From positions 1,798,001 to 1,862,000 of the forward strand of contig JAKZZE010000007.1 in the NCBI GenBank assembly GCA_024220505.1: a stretch of DNA of 64,000 nt. The letters run 5' to 3'. How positions within the stretch are numbered: position 1 is the first letter of the stretch; each line of letters begins with the position of its first letter. Positions 45,056 through 57,830 of the stretch are shown one piece after another. Under the pieces are notes generated by a model that saw only the letters and a list, made by a program, of their open reading frames with translations, did not search any database and had not been told where the DNA came from. The translations under genes and the position numbers were made by a program. Source of the stretch: Rhizopus arrhizus (lineage: Eukaryota; Mucoromycota; Mucoromycetes; Mucorales; Rhizopodaceae).

Positions 45056-45335
45056 TTATATCCTTATGGATAATGGTCCCATTCATACTCATGTTGATAT
45101 TCATAAATTAATCGAGCAAAGAGGCTATGGTTGCATTTATCTTCCTCCATATTCTCTCGAGCTTAATCCTGTTGAACAATTTTGGTCAGTTTGCAAGAGT
45201 AAATTAAAAAGAGAAAAGCTTTTGAAGGAAGACACAATGACAACGAGAATTGGTGAAGCATGCAATAATATCTACATTAGCGATTTACAGGTTTCTGCCG
45301 ATATTCCGAGTCAAAATTTCAAGATTGTTTAGATG
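45056..45335 (+). pseudogene. Tc1/mariner-like transposase C-terminal fragment
   Basis: The frame begins at the second catalytic aspartate block (LMDNGPIHTH) and runs through LPPYSLELNPVEQFWSVCKS, carrying the third acidic residue of the DDE triad in an E-L-N-P context, to the natural end. The first two thirds of the gene are missing. Its sequence at the second block differs from the 5.5-kb copy, so it belongs to another Tc1 subfamily. The right side (45358-45392) carries a TIR-like aaataaagtgcagaggtg. Confidence 0.85.
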
Positions 45336-45433
45336 AAAAACCATTGTAGTTCCTCTGTATGAAATAAAGTGCAGAGGTGTGCGAAATTTTTTAATATAAT
45401 GTCCCAAAGTTTATTCTATCACCTACGGTTTTT

Positions 45434-45448
45434 TTCTCTCGAGTGTGC
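45434..45448 (+). repeat. Probable LINE target-site duplication, 5' side
   Basis: TTCTCTCGAGTGTGC matches TTCTCTGGAGTGTAC at 45658-45672 at 13 of 15 positions, flanking the short LINE insertion. Confidence 0.65.
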
Positions 45449-45449
45449 C

Positions 45450-45657
45450 CACTGGCAACAATTCTTTGAATAGACTCCTGTCTTGGATGAGATTGTCCTC
45501 AATTAAATCTAGAAAGAACTATTGAAACTATCTGCTTACAATTCTCTATGCTAATATCTTTTGTATTTTCGCGACAAGTCACTGTTTCATACACTTGTAT
45601 CGCTCTTAATCCTTATACTCTTTGATGTGTTTTAATAAATATTAAAGAAAAAAAAAA
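45450..45657 (+). mobile_element. Severely 5'-truncated LINE 3' end, copy 2 of 2
   Basis: 197 bp matching 7151-7347 with four substitutions, followed by a short A-rich tail (45647-45657). It contains only the last codons (broken by TAG) and 3' UTR of the LINE. It inserted into Tc1-derived sequence. Confidence 0.92.
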
Positions 45658-45672
45658 TTCTCTGGAGTGTAC
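45658..45672 (+). repeat. Probable LINE target-site duplication, 3' side
   Basis: Partner of 45434-45448; begins immediately after the A-rich tail. Confidence 0.65.
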
Positions 45673-45729
45673 GAAATTTTTTCCAAAAATATATGAATAG
45701 CTTTTATTTATTTTTCTTTTTCTTTTTTA

Positions 45730-48700
45730 TTATGAAATTGCTAAAAGAACGATTTGTGATACATTCACATCTTCACTTCGAACTGCCAGTTCAAAGGCTA
45801 CACCAGTACTTGTACTAAAAGTCATTCTACATTTGGCTAATACTTTGCTTCCATCCAAAAATGTACCAGACAATAGCAATGTATGCACGCTATTATTTTT
45901 TGGTGATTCACTACCTTCTAAAGGTTGCATGCCTAACAAATCGATAATTGAATCGCAGGCACCTACAACAATAGAAAAAGAAAAGAAGAAAAAAATGGTT
46001 CAATACAAAAACTGTTATACTCTTGCTTTTTCTTACTCTTTAAATTGTGTGCTTTTTCTTTGTCCAAAGCAAATGTATCAATGGCTTCATTGTCACTTAA
46101 ACCTTCAAATTCGCCTGCAAAGTCAGAGACATAGGAAGAGCGAATATAATCACTTGTAGTGACTTCTATATCTTCAACTTGATATTCATCTTCAAATCCT
46201 TCAGGGTCTGCTTCTCCTGTAGTAGGGTCGCAATCTTTAATTTCAAACCTAAGGGTGTTGGTAAAAGTAACTAGAAACAACTTGTATATCAATATAACAT
46301 TTAACTTTTTTTTTTCTTTTTTTTTATACCATTTGCAAGTTCTTCAGGGTCTTCTTGTTCAAACGCAACATAAATATTACCAGGAATGTCGTATTCGAGT
46401 TTTTCTGCTGGGATCTCAGCTACTTGTACAAGTCCTTCTATTTCAGGTTGCATAATCATATGAACATTTTCCAATAACTGATCATTCAGTGTATTTGTAC
46501 AGTTGAATTGGAATACAATGTGCTTAGCAAATGTATGTTTGATACAATGAACAATGTACTCTGTTTCACTTTCTGTCAATTCAATAGGTCTGACGGAACT
46601 CTTGAATAATGCTCCAAAGGATGCAAATTCTGGTACAGCAGCTAACTCTTCAGCATATATAGCTTGCTGATCTAAACTAGAAACAAAGTTATTCTTTCCT
46701 GAAACAGGTGTACCAACACTAGGGCTTGCGGCAGTAGCGGATCCCTTGTTTGAAGGAGCAGATAACAGAGGAAGAATAGCATTATCGCTAGGTTGGTTGC
46801 CTAAAAACAGTGATCAGTTTCGTGCGCTTTTTTTTTATTATAAAGCTTAATCTTACGACGTCGTTCTTCTTCTTCTTGAGATTTACTAATGACTGGAATA
46901 GATTCCAATTTGAATTCTTGAGTGCTCTGAACTGGATTGCTAACATACTCAGCAAGTTGGCGTTCAAGAGTAGGAAGAGCATAAGTAGAATCTATACAGG
47001 CCCGTAAGAAAAATCGCATTACAAGTGTAATATCATTGTTTTCCATTTACCATCTGTTACATATTTCTTGGCAAGATCCTGATTATCCATCATAGACAAA
47101 TACAAAGCAGCACGATCACGAACTTCATCATCAACATCATCCAAGCAGCGAGACAACAAGACATGTACACTTTTTCTGATTTCCTCGTCGCGACCGTGAA
47201 CACCAAATTTGGCGAGCGCACTGACAGCAGCAGCACGAATAATGGAATTTTCCAAAATGACACGGTTATAGATGTAACGAATATATTTAGTAGGTGTCAC
47301 AGTCTTTGGACCTTCGATACCCAACAAATGCAAAACACGCACAGACAATTTGGTAAATTCACAATCTTCAATGAATTCACATAAATGAGAAAGAGCAGTA
47401 TCTTTAGATTCTGGAATGTGCTTCACCATATCAAAGATAGCTTCCACAACTGCCTTCTTGAAGTTGTATCCTCCTTCATCACGCAGGACATTGCTCAAGA
47501 AAGACAACATAATGGCTTGCTTGGCAGGGAACTTTAGACAAAGTGATCGAATGGCTTCAACAACAATCACTTTGAACTCATCAGAGATATCGTTCATAAA
47601 GCCAGAGATTTGCTTCATCAATCTGTCTACTGAGGCTTCGTTACCTGTCTTTAACAAAGTAGTGATGGCGAATGTAGCAATACTACGATTGGAGTCGGTA
47701 ATCAGATTTTCAATATCCAAGTTACATGGTGCAACTGCGGTTGGGCTGTTGATGGATAATTTGTTGAGAGTTCTAATAGCAGCAAAACGAAGTGTAGGCT
47801 TGGGTGATGATAAGAATAACTGGAGTACTGATATGGCAGAGTGAAGTTCTTTAGCTGGTATATTGGGAATATCACATATAGCGCGAGCTGCTTCCAAGTT
47901 TACCATGTCACTTTTATGTCTAAGGAAACCTTCAAATAATTCAAAAATTCTGCGAGTGGAGCTATATATTATTTTTGTTGTTAGGCATACAAATTTAATG
48001 TGCTCTTTCCTTTTTTCTTTTCTTTTAACCTACCTTGGGTCATCTTCCATTACTTTAGATGCAAACCGAATCAACATACAGACAGCAGAAGGGTTCTTGA
48101 GAATACTTGTGTTGCTGCCTCCACCCAAGAAACCGCCTGTACTGCGTGTGCCGGAGAATGTTTGAACTAATTTTGTAATAGCCATACGGTCATGTTGACG
48201 GATCAAATACAATAAACCAATAGCGTGGTATTGGTGAATATTACTTGTGGAAATGATCGCCTGGTTTTGACTATTCTGTGATCCAGAACTAAAGTAGCTA
48301 GAAGCGGCAGAAGCGAATCCTAAACCACCAGAGGATTTTGTATTGATGGCTTCCTGGACTTCATTCGACCAGCGCTTAATAATATCCTTTGCAACATCAA
48401 ATAAATGGTAAGATGAAACCAAAGCTGCAGAAGAAACAGAAGGTGTTTTATCGACAATTGCAGCTTTCAAAATACGCTCAATACCCTGGATCATGGAAGG
48501 CTACATGCATTTTGTTTAGAAAAAAAAATCTTGAATATATCCTTTGTCTTACATCAGTAATCAAACATAAGGCACGAATAGCGTTTGCTCTGTAAATTGT
48601 CTCTTGCTTGGACTGAATATCTTTGATAAGCGATTGAGTTACCATAATGACATCTTCAGCAATTCCAGATAACTCCTTGATGACTAAATACATCATTTGG

Positions 48701-49064
48701 CGTAAAGATGTCTATTTTATAAAAGAATTAAAGGTCACTACAATGAGGTGCTGCTGCTATTTTTGTTTTACATCTTTTGACTGAAAGAGCTTAATAACAT
48801 TGAAGAACAAATCTGTTGCCTCTTTCACAGTAAAGGGCTCACCAAGATACAGCAAGTAAACGATCTTTGTTAATAATAATCGACATTTTCTCGCGTTGAT
48901 GGGTGAGCTATTGAATACTCGAGCTTCTTGAAGTACAACGGTTTTGTCGACGTGGTAAAACAACCCAACATCTCCTAAGCGAAATCAAAAGATATAAGTT
49001 ATTGCTTTATTACTGGTTTTGTTATTTATTTACCAGCTTCTTCATCACGTTTATTATAGCTCAT
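45730..49064 (-). CDS. SEC21: Coatomer subunit gamma (gamma-COP)
   Basis: Nine exons (49064..49034, 48974..48772, 48711..48553, 48500..48034, 47961..47051, 46991..46857, 46800..46330, 46270..46037, 45962..45730) give 947 residues, the normal size. The N-terminal 550 residues are an adaptin-like alpha-solenoid ([51 protein letters not shown]). A linker with [16 protein letters not shown] leads to the appendage domain (about 660-947), ending in [20 protein letters not shown]. It is part of the COPI coat, which retrieves cargo from Golgi to ER; the appendage binds Arf-GAPs and accessory factors. All splice phases agree. The stop codon is 57 bp from a LINE insertion that now abuts its 3' flank. 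Confidence 0.95.
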
Positions 49065-51071
49065 AAATGTAACAGTTTTATAAAGATGAACTACAAATGA
49101 AAGAAAAAAAATATTAAGCCGTGTTTGTAAAGGTGTGTTTAAATTTTACAGGTTGATTTAATTGGTGGATGAAACAGGTCCAATTTACCTCCAATACAAT
49201 ATTAATTCATTGGACAGATTTAAAGACCGTTCTCTTGCTTTTCTCGTTAACATTGGCACTTCTTATCTGAACACCTGCATACTATAGCTGGTTTCTTTTT
49301 TTCTGATACAGTTAGAAATATAAACGTATTGCAGTCATTTCAAATAAAAAAAGAAAAAAAGATAATATCTTATGAGATAGCTGCTATGCACTGGATTTGA
49401 TTTCATCTTATGTATACACCAGATATCAACGTATTCATTGAATGTTGTATATGATACGTTTTCTTTTTAGTCAAACCTAACTGTAAAATGAATGGCTTGA
49501 AATTTCATAATGTTGGTGTTTACAAAAGATAATGTCTCATAAAGTGTTAGCATCAGTAAGCATATTATAATTACATATTGTTAGCCCGTGTTGTTCAAAT
49601 TGCTGTGTCCTTACGGTTGTAAATGAATATCATGTGCAAGCAAAACCTTGCTTGACTATATACAATGCATTGTATATAAGATATCGTTAGAATATGCTCG
49701 ATGTATATTAAATAAACCAAAATTCAAAAAGCCAGACGTTTATCTTCCCTATGAATATCACCAGCATGTTTTATGTAAATTTCAACGCTTTATGTGGTTC
49801 ATGGAGCCTATTATGCTATCCACTTTATTACTACTTTTTACATCCCATACGACGCTTGTTAAAGCATAAACTTTGAAAAATAAAAGATTATTAGTAGCCT
49901 AGAAGGTAACTCTAGTAAGACACACTCACTAAATCAACACAGAGTGAATTTAAGAATTATAACCAAATTTTTTGAGGATGAGCATGAGAATATGAAAAGA
50001 AAAGAATATGACGTATAATGTTTTAAAAAGGACTTTACATGTCTATATCATTTTTGACATGAAGCGTCCTCCTCAAGTTGTTTTAAATTTCTTTATGCAT
50101 ATTTCAAAATTTGAAACTAAAAATGTCGAGCTTTGATGAAAATGGTCCTTATGCTATATTATTTTGTGTCAAGACACGAGTAGAATGTGAGTGAGTATCT
50201 AATTGAATGAATAAGATTATGGAAAAATAATGGTAATGATAGTGAGAAAAGTAATGCCAACGATGAAGATAGAAATGATATTCAGCTAAAAAAGAACATA
50301 TACACATTCAACCACTCTTAGCCATCAAGATATACAAAAAAAATACACAAGCAAAGCGTTTAAAATATGAAAGAATTAAAGTGATGCAATATATCATATC
50401 ACTTTCACTGTAGTATTTGATACAGCTGAGTGACTTATAGGTTGAATGATTCCTAAGGTGCTCATGGTAATTTACATAGCTAACTAAAAAATTCAGCACC
50501 AATGATAGCTTGGCTCTAGCATTGTATGTAATTTTACCCACAAGTGTTTCTAAAAATCTTAAAGAGTATGTAAAGAGTTTATAATGTTTGTTTACAGGCA
50601 ATCAGCAACAATTCATTCTGGAGCTAATGAATTTCATGAAGGAAATCTGGTAAGCAAGCTTACAATGTCCGGTGAGAGAAAGCATGATTACAGGAAATAG
50701 ATAAAAGGATAGGTGAAAAGCCAGATGAGTATCTGGCCGTATAAAAGTAACTGGCTAGTTTTTTTTAACTATTGCAAATACATCCACATTGATCAAATAA
50801 AGCTACGTTAAATGAGCTCTGGCCGCAACATTTTCTTATATTTCATTGCTAAAGCACGTACTCCTAAATGATTAATTAAACATAGAATACCTTTTTTGTG
50901 GTAGTGAAGTCATTCATAAATGCAGTAAGCATGAAATTCCTTTAGAACAAATCAAAATCAAGAAGGACACAACTCCGACAGACGAACACAGTGACTGCAA
51001 ATACAAAGCAGCCAGGAAAAAAGCAACATTTTTTTTTTTTTTTTTTTTTTTGAAAAAAAGACTAGTTCATA
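49065..51071. other. 2-kb divergent intergenic region
   Basis: Between SEC21 and the AIR-like gene. Includes a 23-nt poly(T) at 51029-51051, 20 bp before the AIR start. The frame at 49648-49869 has no supporting feature. No RNA gene was recognised. Confidence 0.5.
51029..51051. repeat. Poly(T) tract at the AIR-like promoter
   Basis: 23 T immediately upstream of the start codon. Confidence 0.9.
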
Positions 51072-53060
51072 ATGTATGAAGACGATGAAGAAGAATTAGA
51101 GTTACTACGTCAATATGAAGAAGAAGATCCATTAGCAGATGATTCTCGTAAATACTCTAGGTTTGTCATCATATTTACTACAATAAAAAAAAAGTTTAAA
51201 TAACATTGAATAATAGCGACGAGATGGATAGTGACTTGGAAGATAAGATCATGAGCATCGTGCAATACGACTCAGGTGTAAAAAGGAAAAGAACCAATGC
51301 AGAATCTGTGCCCACAACACGATCTAGCTCCCCGGTGCCAGCAAATACCACAGAGACCACTTCTAAAACCGTTGCTACACCCAAACCTTCAGTACGTCGT
51401 AAAGTGGAAACAATTCATGCACCTTTGGATATCGATAAGAAGCGTACTGAATTCTCTGCTGCTAATGAGCTGCATATTGAATCTTCAGACGACGAGGAAG
51501 AAGGAGAATATATATCTGAACAAGATGAGGAGACGGATTTGAATAGCAGTTCGAGTGAGTCTCAAGAGGATGAAGAACCACAGGATGAAGAAAAAACACA
51601 AGTAATTGCACCTTTAGTTACAAGGCATATTTCCTTGGATAACAAGCAATATATGGATGATGATGATACTTCTGAAGAGGAAATTGAACTTGGTAAACAA
51701 ATTCAGGAACTGATCGATAACCAGATACAGGTAAATATACTCCTTCTATTGTTTCCTTAAAGAGATCTTACAAGTTGAACAATACTTTAGGGACGCAACA
51801 AGTACAAGAACATTTCTGAAACGGATACCAGAGTACCTTACTGTACTGTTTGTCATTCCCCCGGTCATACTTTTCACAGCTGTCGTATTGTAAGGATACA
51901 AAAAATTGCTTTATATTTTGATGTGCTTGATTAAATATGATATCTTTTATAGTGTAAGCGATGTGGTTCTTCCGAACATATAAGAAGAAATTGTGATTGG
52001 TTGGATAATTGTCGAAGGTGTAAACAGACTGGCCATCTTGCTGCGGTAAATTATTGAAATACTGATATTGTAATTGTATCAAGCTCACTATTGCATAGGA
52101 TTGTAAAAACCCAACGGTACAGAAGAATTGTGATGTTTGTGGTGGAAATTATCATACGAAAGAGGTATTATAAATAGCATTTACCTGTGTATTTCTAATA
52201 CATTCTATAGCAATGCTTCAGACCTTTCCATCACTATTTTGGTGTAAAGCCTCCAGTCAAGAGCATCTTTCCTTATTGCTATTACTGTTCTAATAAAGGC
52301 CATTTCGGTGATGTAAGTTGGATGGATGAAGAAAGAAACAAGAAAGATGAACGGTTTTATTCTAATCATTCATATTTAGGAATGTCCTGAACTTTCATTT
52401 AGATTAGGATTGATGCCTTCTGTATTTAAAATGAAAAACATTGGTGGAAACAAATTTGAAAAGAAAACTAGAGATTCTTATAAAGAAGGGAAGCGAAATA
52501 ACAGCTACTTGGGAAAGAGAGCATATCATGAAGATGAAGATAATTCGTATCCCTCAAAAAAGAAGGCCGAATACAACTACAAACGTCGATTTGTGGCAGC
52601 GAGCGGTAGCGGCAACAATAACAATAATTATAAGGCACCCATCACTTTCGTCCACAGCCACAACAATAGAAATAGCGAAGAGAACAGTGTATATAATCGA
52701 AAGGAAAATAACAAGAAAGCTAAAAAAGAAAGCAAGTCAGGAAATAATGGTAAATGGCCTGAAAAAAAGGGCAAAAAGGGACGAAAAGGAAACGTGCTAG
52801 ACCAATTCTTTCAGCCAGAAAAAAGAAACATCACTGTGATACATAACAAGCCTGTTACCGGAAATAGCAACTGGAAAGCTATCAATAACAACTCCTTGCC
52901 TCAGCCATCAAGGTCAGGCACAGTTCAATTAAGTAACAAGAAGAATAGAAAAGATCAAGGTCAACAACAACAACAGAATCAATACCAAATCAATTTTGTA
53001 AGAGGAACTAATAAGCTCCCAAAGCCCAGTAAAAGTGGTGTCATTGATTTGACTCGTTAA
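51072..53060 (+). CDS. AIR1/AIR2-like zinc knuckle protein (TRAMP complex type)
   Basis: Seven exons (51072..51160, 51217..51730, 51791..51889, 51953..52045, 52099..52164, 52211..52312, 52380..53060) give 547 residues. An acidic N-terminus (EEELELLRQYEEED) and Asp/Glu/Ser stretch precede five CCHC knuckles (about 218-320): CTVCHSPGHTFHSC, CKRCGSSEHIRRNC, CRRCKQTGHLAADC, CDVCGGNYHTKEQC and CYYCSNKGHFGDEC. Introns cut between or within successive knuckles. The C-terminal 220 residues are Lys/Asn/Gln-rich and low complexity. Air proteins bring RNA to the Trf4/Mtr4 polyadenylation complex for nuclear exosome decay. The number and spacing of knuckles fit the family. Confidence 0.87.
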
Positions 53061-53246
53061 ACTATTTTTTTTTTGTAAATTTTATTGTAAAATTCTTGTG
53101 TAAAAGATGTATACCTTTTTTTTTACATTATAGACACCATATAAATCCTTTGTTATTCATAACGAGAAAACTCGAATGCTCTTTAAAAGTTGAAACGAAT
53201 AAGGACATATTTTTATATGATACAAAGTTACAAGCGGCTTTTATTA

Positions 53247-53794
53247 TTAATTTTTAATACCAAAGTAAGAGGAATAGCTAGTGTAACTGTTGTTTCCTAC
53301 TACTGTCAAGACATCTAAAACATAAAAAGTTATTAGCCTTTGATCGCATGTACACACTTCACAAACTTACAGTCACTTTCTGTAGTAAGATTGGTTGGGA
53401 CTTGCCAGACGTATTGTGGGGGTTGAACAGGGATAGAGCCATTGGTAAGGATATTTACAATGACAGGAGTCAAGTAGGCAGCATTGCCCTTCCACAAACC
53501 AATTTTTTCAATTGTAGTAGCATTTTTATCAAGCACAGTCCTTTAAACGGTCAAAGTTAGTCATGATTCCCACTTTTACCAAAAAATGCTTTTTACCATG
53601 CGATTGTAAAGTTAGAGCCACCTTTTATTTCGGTCTAAACATTGAAAAAGTTAAAGAGATGTGATTTATGCATGATGATAACCTACACTAAGTACAGGAG
53701 AGGTGATGGCGACACCGGCATTAAGTGGTGCTTGAGCAAAGGCAGTAAAAACAAAGAAAGCGAAAAAGGCACAAACAATTGAGAAAAATTTCAT
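53247..53794 (-). CDS. Short secreted Kre9/Knh1-like protein
   Basis: Exons 53794..53696, 53634..53597, 53540..53371 and 53314..53247 give 124 residues. It has a signal peptide (MKFFSIVCAFFAFFVFTAFA), then NAGVAITSP, GGSNFTIAW, LDKNATTIEKIGLWKG and PPQYVWQVPTNLT, ending in SYTSYSSYFGIKN. The domain matches the N-terminal Ser/Thr-rich GPI-anchored Kre9/Knh1 beta-sandwich, associated with cell-wall beta-glucan. Unlike its paralogue at 58 kb, it has no Ser-rich stalk or GPI signal, so it is probably freely secreted. Intron phases (0, 2, 1) and the 38-nt second exon are the same as in the paralogue. Potential N-glycosylation sites NFT, NAT, NLT and NNS are present. Confidence 0.84.
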
Positions 53795-54418
53795 TTTTAT
53801 AGGTAAACAAAGAGTAAGAGAAAAATACAGTGTTTTTCTTGCTTTCACGGCCACTGTATTTATATTTATTCCCTTTTTTTTTATGTTTCTATGAAATCAT
53901 TCTTGGCTTTCCATTGCATATTGTATACTTCATACTTTTCCCTTTTCCAAACGAGACCCTTTATAGAAGAAAGCAAACGAATAAATAAAAATACCAACAA
54001 AAAATGTACGGTGACTGTAACATCGTTATCCCTCAATGTCTTTCTTTTTAGATCTTTCATCTAGCAAAAGCTTGTTCTGATTGAAGTATGACCAAAGTAA
54101 TACGTAACATGTCGGATGGGTAAGGAAAAACATCCGGCTTTGTTTTCCGCGTTTATTTTACCATTGGGATAAAAAGGTAAAGAGATAAAAGGTCTTATCA
54201 TATCCTTCTATAAAACAAAAGTGACTAGAATAATGCTTTAAAACATCCTCTTGTTCGTTTCTTTTTCCATCCTTTTTTTTTATTTGACAAGCTACATATT
54301 ACATCACACTGCCAAGAGGGTCAGGCGATAATTTTTTTTTCAACGTTATACAACATGTCATTTAGGTACACAAGGAAAAAGGGTTACAGAAATAGGAAAA
54401 AAAAAAAAGATCGAGTTT
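53795..54418. other. Promoter of the short Kre9-like gene and 3' flank of bestrophin-like gene
   Basis: About 620 bp, AT-rich; no further feature found. Confidence 0.45.
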
Positions 54419-56350
54419 TTATTGACCATCTATAAGAATGTTGGTAGATTTTGTAGGGATGTGATAGATGATGTATTCAACTTCTTTTTTTAATTCATCA
54501 CAATATCTGTTCAATGGCAAGTCATTATCATCATAACCAACTATTAAAATCATTATTACATTTACTCTTTATTTTTATGGAAAAAAAAAAAAAAAAACTT
54601 ACATGGATTTTCAATCTCTGCACCAATAGCTTCAATACCAAAGAGAGTAAAGGATACTAAGGTGACCACAGGTGCAACAAGCCAACCGAGGGTATCTACT
54701 AGAGCAAAAGGTAAAAAGAAGATATAAAGCATCACAGCTTGTTTTCTATGTTCAAATATGAGTTGGAAAAGTTTAGATGTACTAAAAAAAAAAGCTTACA
54801 AGTGAATGTTATATGCTTTAGGAATAGGTGTATGCACAATTCTTTCAAAGGCAGTTAATGAATTTACCAAAGTGTCAATCGAATTCGTTGTCACAGACAC
54901 AAGGGAGGATTCAATCTTATTCTGTGCCTTGGCTTGATTGATATAAAGAGCAACACGGAAAAGGATTTCGAGTGGTAAGGAGATATCTGAATCACCCAAG
55001 TAAGGCAAATCTTCAGGGCTTGTGAACTTTGAATGATCCAAATGCCTTCTAACACCCTTGTGACTTTGTTGTTTGAATCGATTGATCAAAGTAGCTTCGG
55101 CATCTTTGTAAGATGTTCGTCTGTTGTTTTCTGGTACCGCGGATGAAGTACCAGGTGAATCAGTGACGGCTGTTGCAGGAGGGGTATTGATGGATTCATC
55201 CAACAAGTGTGTGCCTTCATGTTCTTCTACTTGCTGCTGCGAATCATCATGATTCTCGTCATCCTCTTCTTCTGTGGTCGTTCTTTGTAGCTGAGCAGCG
55301 GAATAGTGGCTAATGTCTGAGTATGGAAACTCTTGCTGAATCAAGGAGCGACGGATATTGGCGATATCGGTAGGGTCATCTGCTTCCATGTATTCACCTT
55401 CTGAATTGGGTTTAATAAAGTTACTTTTAGAGATACAAATTGCCGGATTGCGATCAAAGAGATTGAAGCGACGACGATGGGGTGAGTCTCTGGGTACATC
55501 CCTATCGAGATCTATAGGAATACTTTTGCGAGGACCGATTGCAGCCATATTAGCCTTCTTTTTCTTTGTTCTGGCAACACTGCTAGGCACCCATTTGGGT
55601 GGCAATAAGATCTCCACTATCATTTTACACATTAGCTCTATTTTTCAACCATACTCCCCAAATCAAGAAATATTTACAGTCATAATAGTTGGTACCATAT
55701 TCTTGTCGAAGATGGTGTTTTGTTGCGACAAAAAATGCCAATAAAAGTTTAATACAGCGCATTTTTTCTTTATGATCATTTTCGGTTTCTTCAGGAATAT
55801 TAATCCATATTTGCCGTGCTACGTTTCTGATGGTACCCATCACAGTTTGAATCAGTTTACGACCTTCCCAATATCTGTCATAGGCAGTATTGACACGAAA
55901 TGCAAGCAATAAACCCAACGCAACAGAAACTGTTCCTACTACACAAAACATATAAGCCCTGTGCACGTTCCTTTTTTTTTTTTTTTTTTTTTAGCCAGAG
56001 TATATTTACAGACAGAGACAGGGACGCTGATGGTCACACCGAGATTAATATGGAGAAGACAGACCAAGCATGAAAAACCTGTCATGGCAATCATATTAGG
56101 TAAAGTAGGAAGGAAGACCTAGAAGAATAGATGTGTTAAAAATGCTCAATTGTCTCATCCATACAACTTACAGATCCTTTCCATCGTAAGACATCAGGCC
56201 ATACAAATTGACGTTTAATATAAAAAGAAAAATCGCCCAATAGTGTAGGCTTTTTTAGGTAAGAATAACCTAATGACGTTGATCAATTTATGTTATTCAA
56301 ACAAGATATTTTATTTTACCCTCTATTGTATGTGAATTTAATTCTGACAT
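54419..56350 (-). CDS. Bestrophin-like anion channel (UPF0187)
   Basis: Seven exons (56350..56320, 56269..56172, 56118..56010, 55938..55678, 55616..54800, 54745..54603, 54540..54419) give 526 residues. Four membrane regions are visible: VFLPTLPNMIAMTGFSCLV, GTVSVALGLLLAF, the helical LPLEILFRVALYINQA to IPKAYNIHL segment, and QAVMLYIFFLPFALVDTLGW. The family pattern FRVNTAYDRYWEGR and the late FGIEAIGAEIENPFGYDDNDLP-type motif (its Asp cluster) are conserved. A hydrophilic insertion of about 130 residues (about 190-320), acidic and Ser-rich, separates the halves and is longer than in typical bacterial or animal members. Channels of this group conduct chloride or bicarbonate. Intron 3 contains a 21-nt poly(T). 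Confidence 0.9.
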
Positions 56351-57732
56351 AAAAGGGGGATATATAAGCAAAAGAGAGGGGGGAAAAAATGAAAAAGGTG
56401 TACAAGTCTTATATGCGCGTTGTGCTAGGTCAAAAAAAATTTTTGAACAAGAAACAAAGTAAGATTACTTCATTGGAGCGTTTTTTACATAAACATAGTA
56501 CAGTGTAACACGTTGATGCATTATACTGAAAAACCCAAGCCTCTTTTTCTTTTTTCTTCTTTTTATAAACTAATTTTCTAAAGAGTATAAAAATGCAGAA
56601 AGGAAGAGAAAAAAAAAAGTACTTGTTATACAGATGAATACACAAATTATTTAATTTTAAACTTTATTTCTTTAGAGGATAAACGGATACTTTTTCATTT
56701 TTATATTTGTAAATAAAAGAACATTTAGCCAAAGCATGAAGCCTAAGACAAACTGACAATTGTCGTCGGTGATTAATTTGGCTCGGTTCTATTTTACCTG
56801 TTCTTTTGTTTAATAAAAAGAACCGCTTTTAAACCAATGTAAAGCTTAAAAGAACGGCGGTAGCAGGTGTAAAGAAAAAAAAAACAAAAAAAATTCACTA
56901 TACTTTTATACTTTTACGTAAAAAAAAATTTTTATTCTAAACCCAACTTTTTACTGTCACATTTAAACTACAAACCCTGTTTAAACTCTTGATGAAAAAA
57001 TATATGAAAATATCGGATGTTGAAATAGACTTGTTCATAAGTCAAAAAAGATTAGTTGAATGTGTGTGCGTTGAGAAAAGCTCAATGAATCTGCAGATGA
57101 TGCAATAGAATTAATTACCAAGAATACATCTCCGACTTGAATCACTCAACTTTAAGCAGTGGTCTGTCAAGCAGTCTTTGCTACTTTTCATTCTTTTTTC
57201 GACTATAAAATTTCAATCGAGAATAGATGAACAAGGGAATGAATCATTTAAAAACCTGTCCTTCTCCTTTTAAAATAAACTTGATTCTTTCACTAAAACT
57301 TTCTCAATTCCTTTTTATTTTGAATTTTCGAGTAAAAAAAGATGTTTAAATTTTTATGAAGTAAGGAAGGAAAAGGGGAGAAGATAGTTCATGATTTATT
57401 ATGACTTGGTTTCTCCCTTTTCAATCCCCTCTTCCTCCTTTATTTTATGCTGTAAAATCAAAAGTTATTTGCTCACTGCTTTCTTTACACGTGTTTTTAC
57501 AAGTTGGCAGGTCAATTGTTTAATAATCATATTGATCCAGATTCCCCCCCCCCTTTTTTTTTATTTATCAATGTGTGTTGATAAGGAAAGTACCTTTCAC
57601 AATCTATGGTTTTGTCATATTAAATCAGATTTAGTCTTGTGCCACACAAACATACCTTTCTCGCCCTGAAAACTCAGCTCCTAAGCAAACTTTTCAATAT
57701 GTGTTGTACTCCTTTATATGAATTTCATTATG

Positions 57733-57765
<33 letters not shown>

Positions 57766-57830
57766 TTATAGTTTTATGTAGAGTAAGGATTTCTATTACA
57801 TATGTTTAACAAATTAAAAGGTTATATAAA
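56351..57830. other. AT-rich intergenic region, 1.5 kb
   Basis: Upstream of the bestrophin-like gene and downstream of the long Kre9-like gene. Contains a poly(C) run near 57545 and a 31-nt poly(A) at 57733-57763. No gene seen. Confidence 0.45.
57733..57763 (+). repeat. 31-nt poly(A) tract
   Basis: Located about 70 bp past the stop codon of the Kre9-like gene on the other strand; no associated element. Confidence 0.85.

Noticed and set aside
45056..45335. Idea that this Tc1 fragment is the missing half of the one at 5.5-6.3 kb
   Set aside because: Both contain the second catalytic block in different versions (FQENHC versus LMDNGPIHTH), so they overlap and belong to different subfamilies.
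49648..49869. 73-codon open frame in the SEC21-AIR intergenic region
   Set aside because: No domain, no splice partners, composition as expected for AT-rich chance ORFs.
57391..57669. 92-codon plus-strand frame in the bestrophin/Kre9 spacer
   Set aside because: Hydrophobic by AT-rich composition, no homology or splice context.
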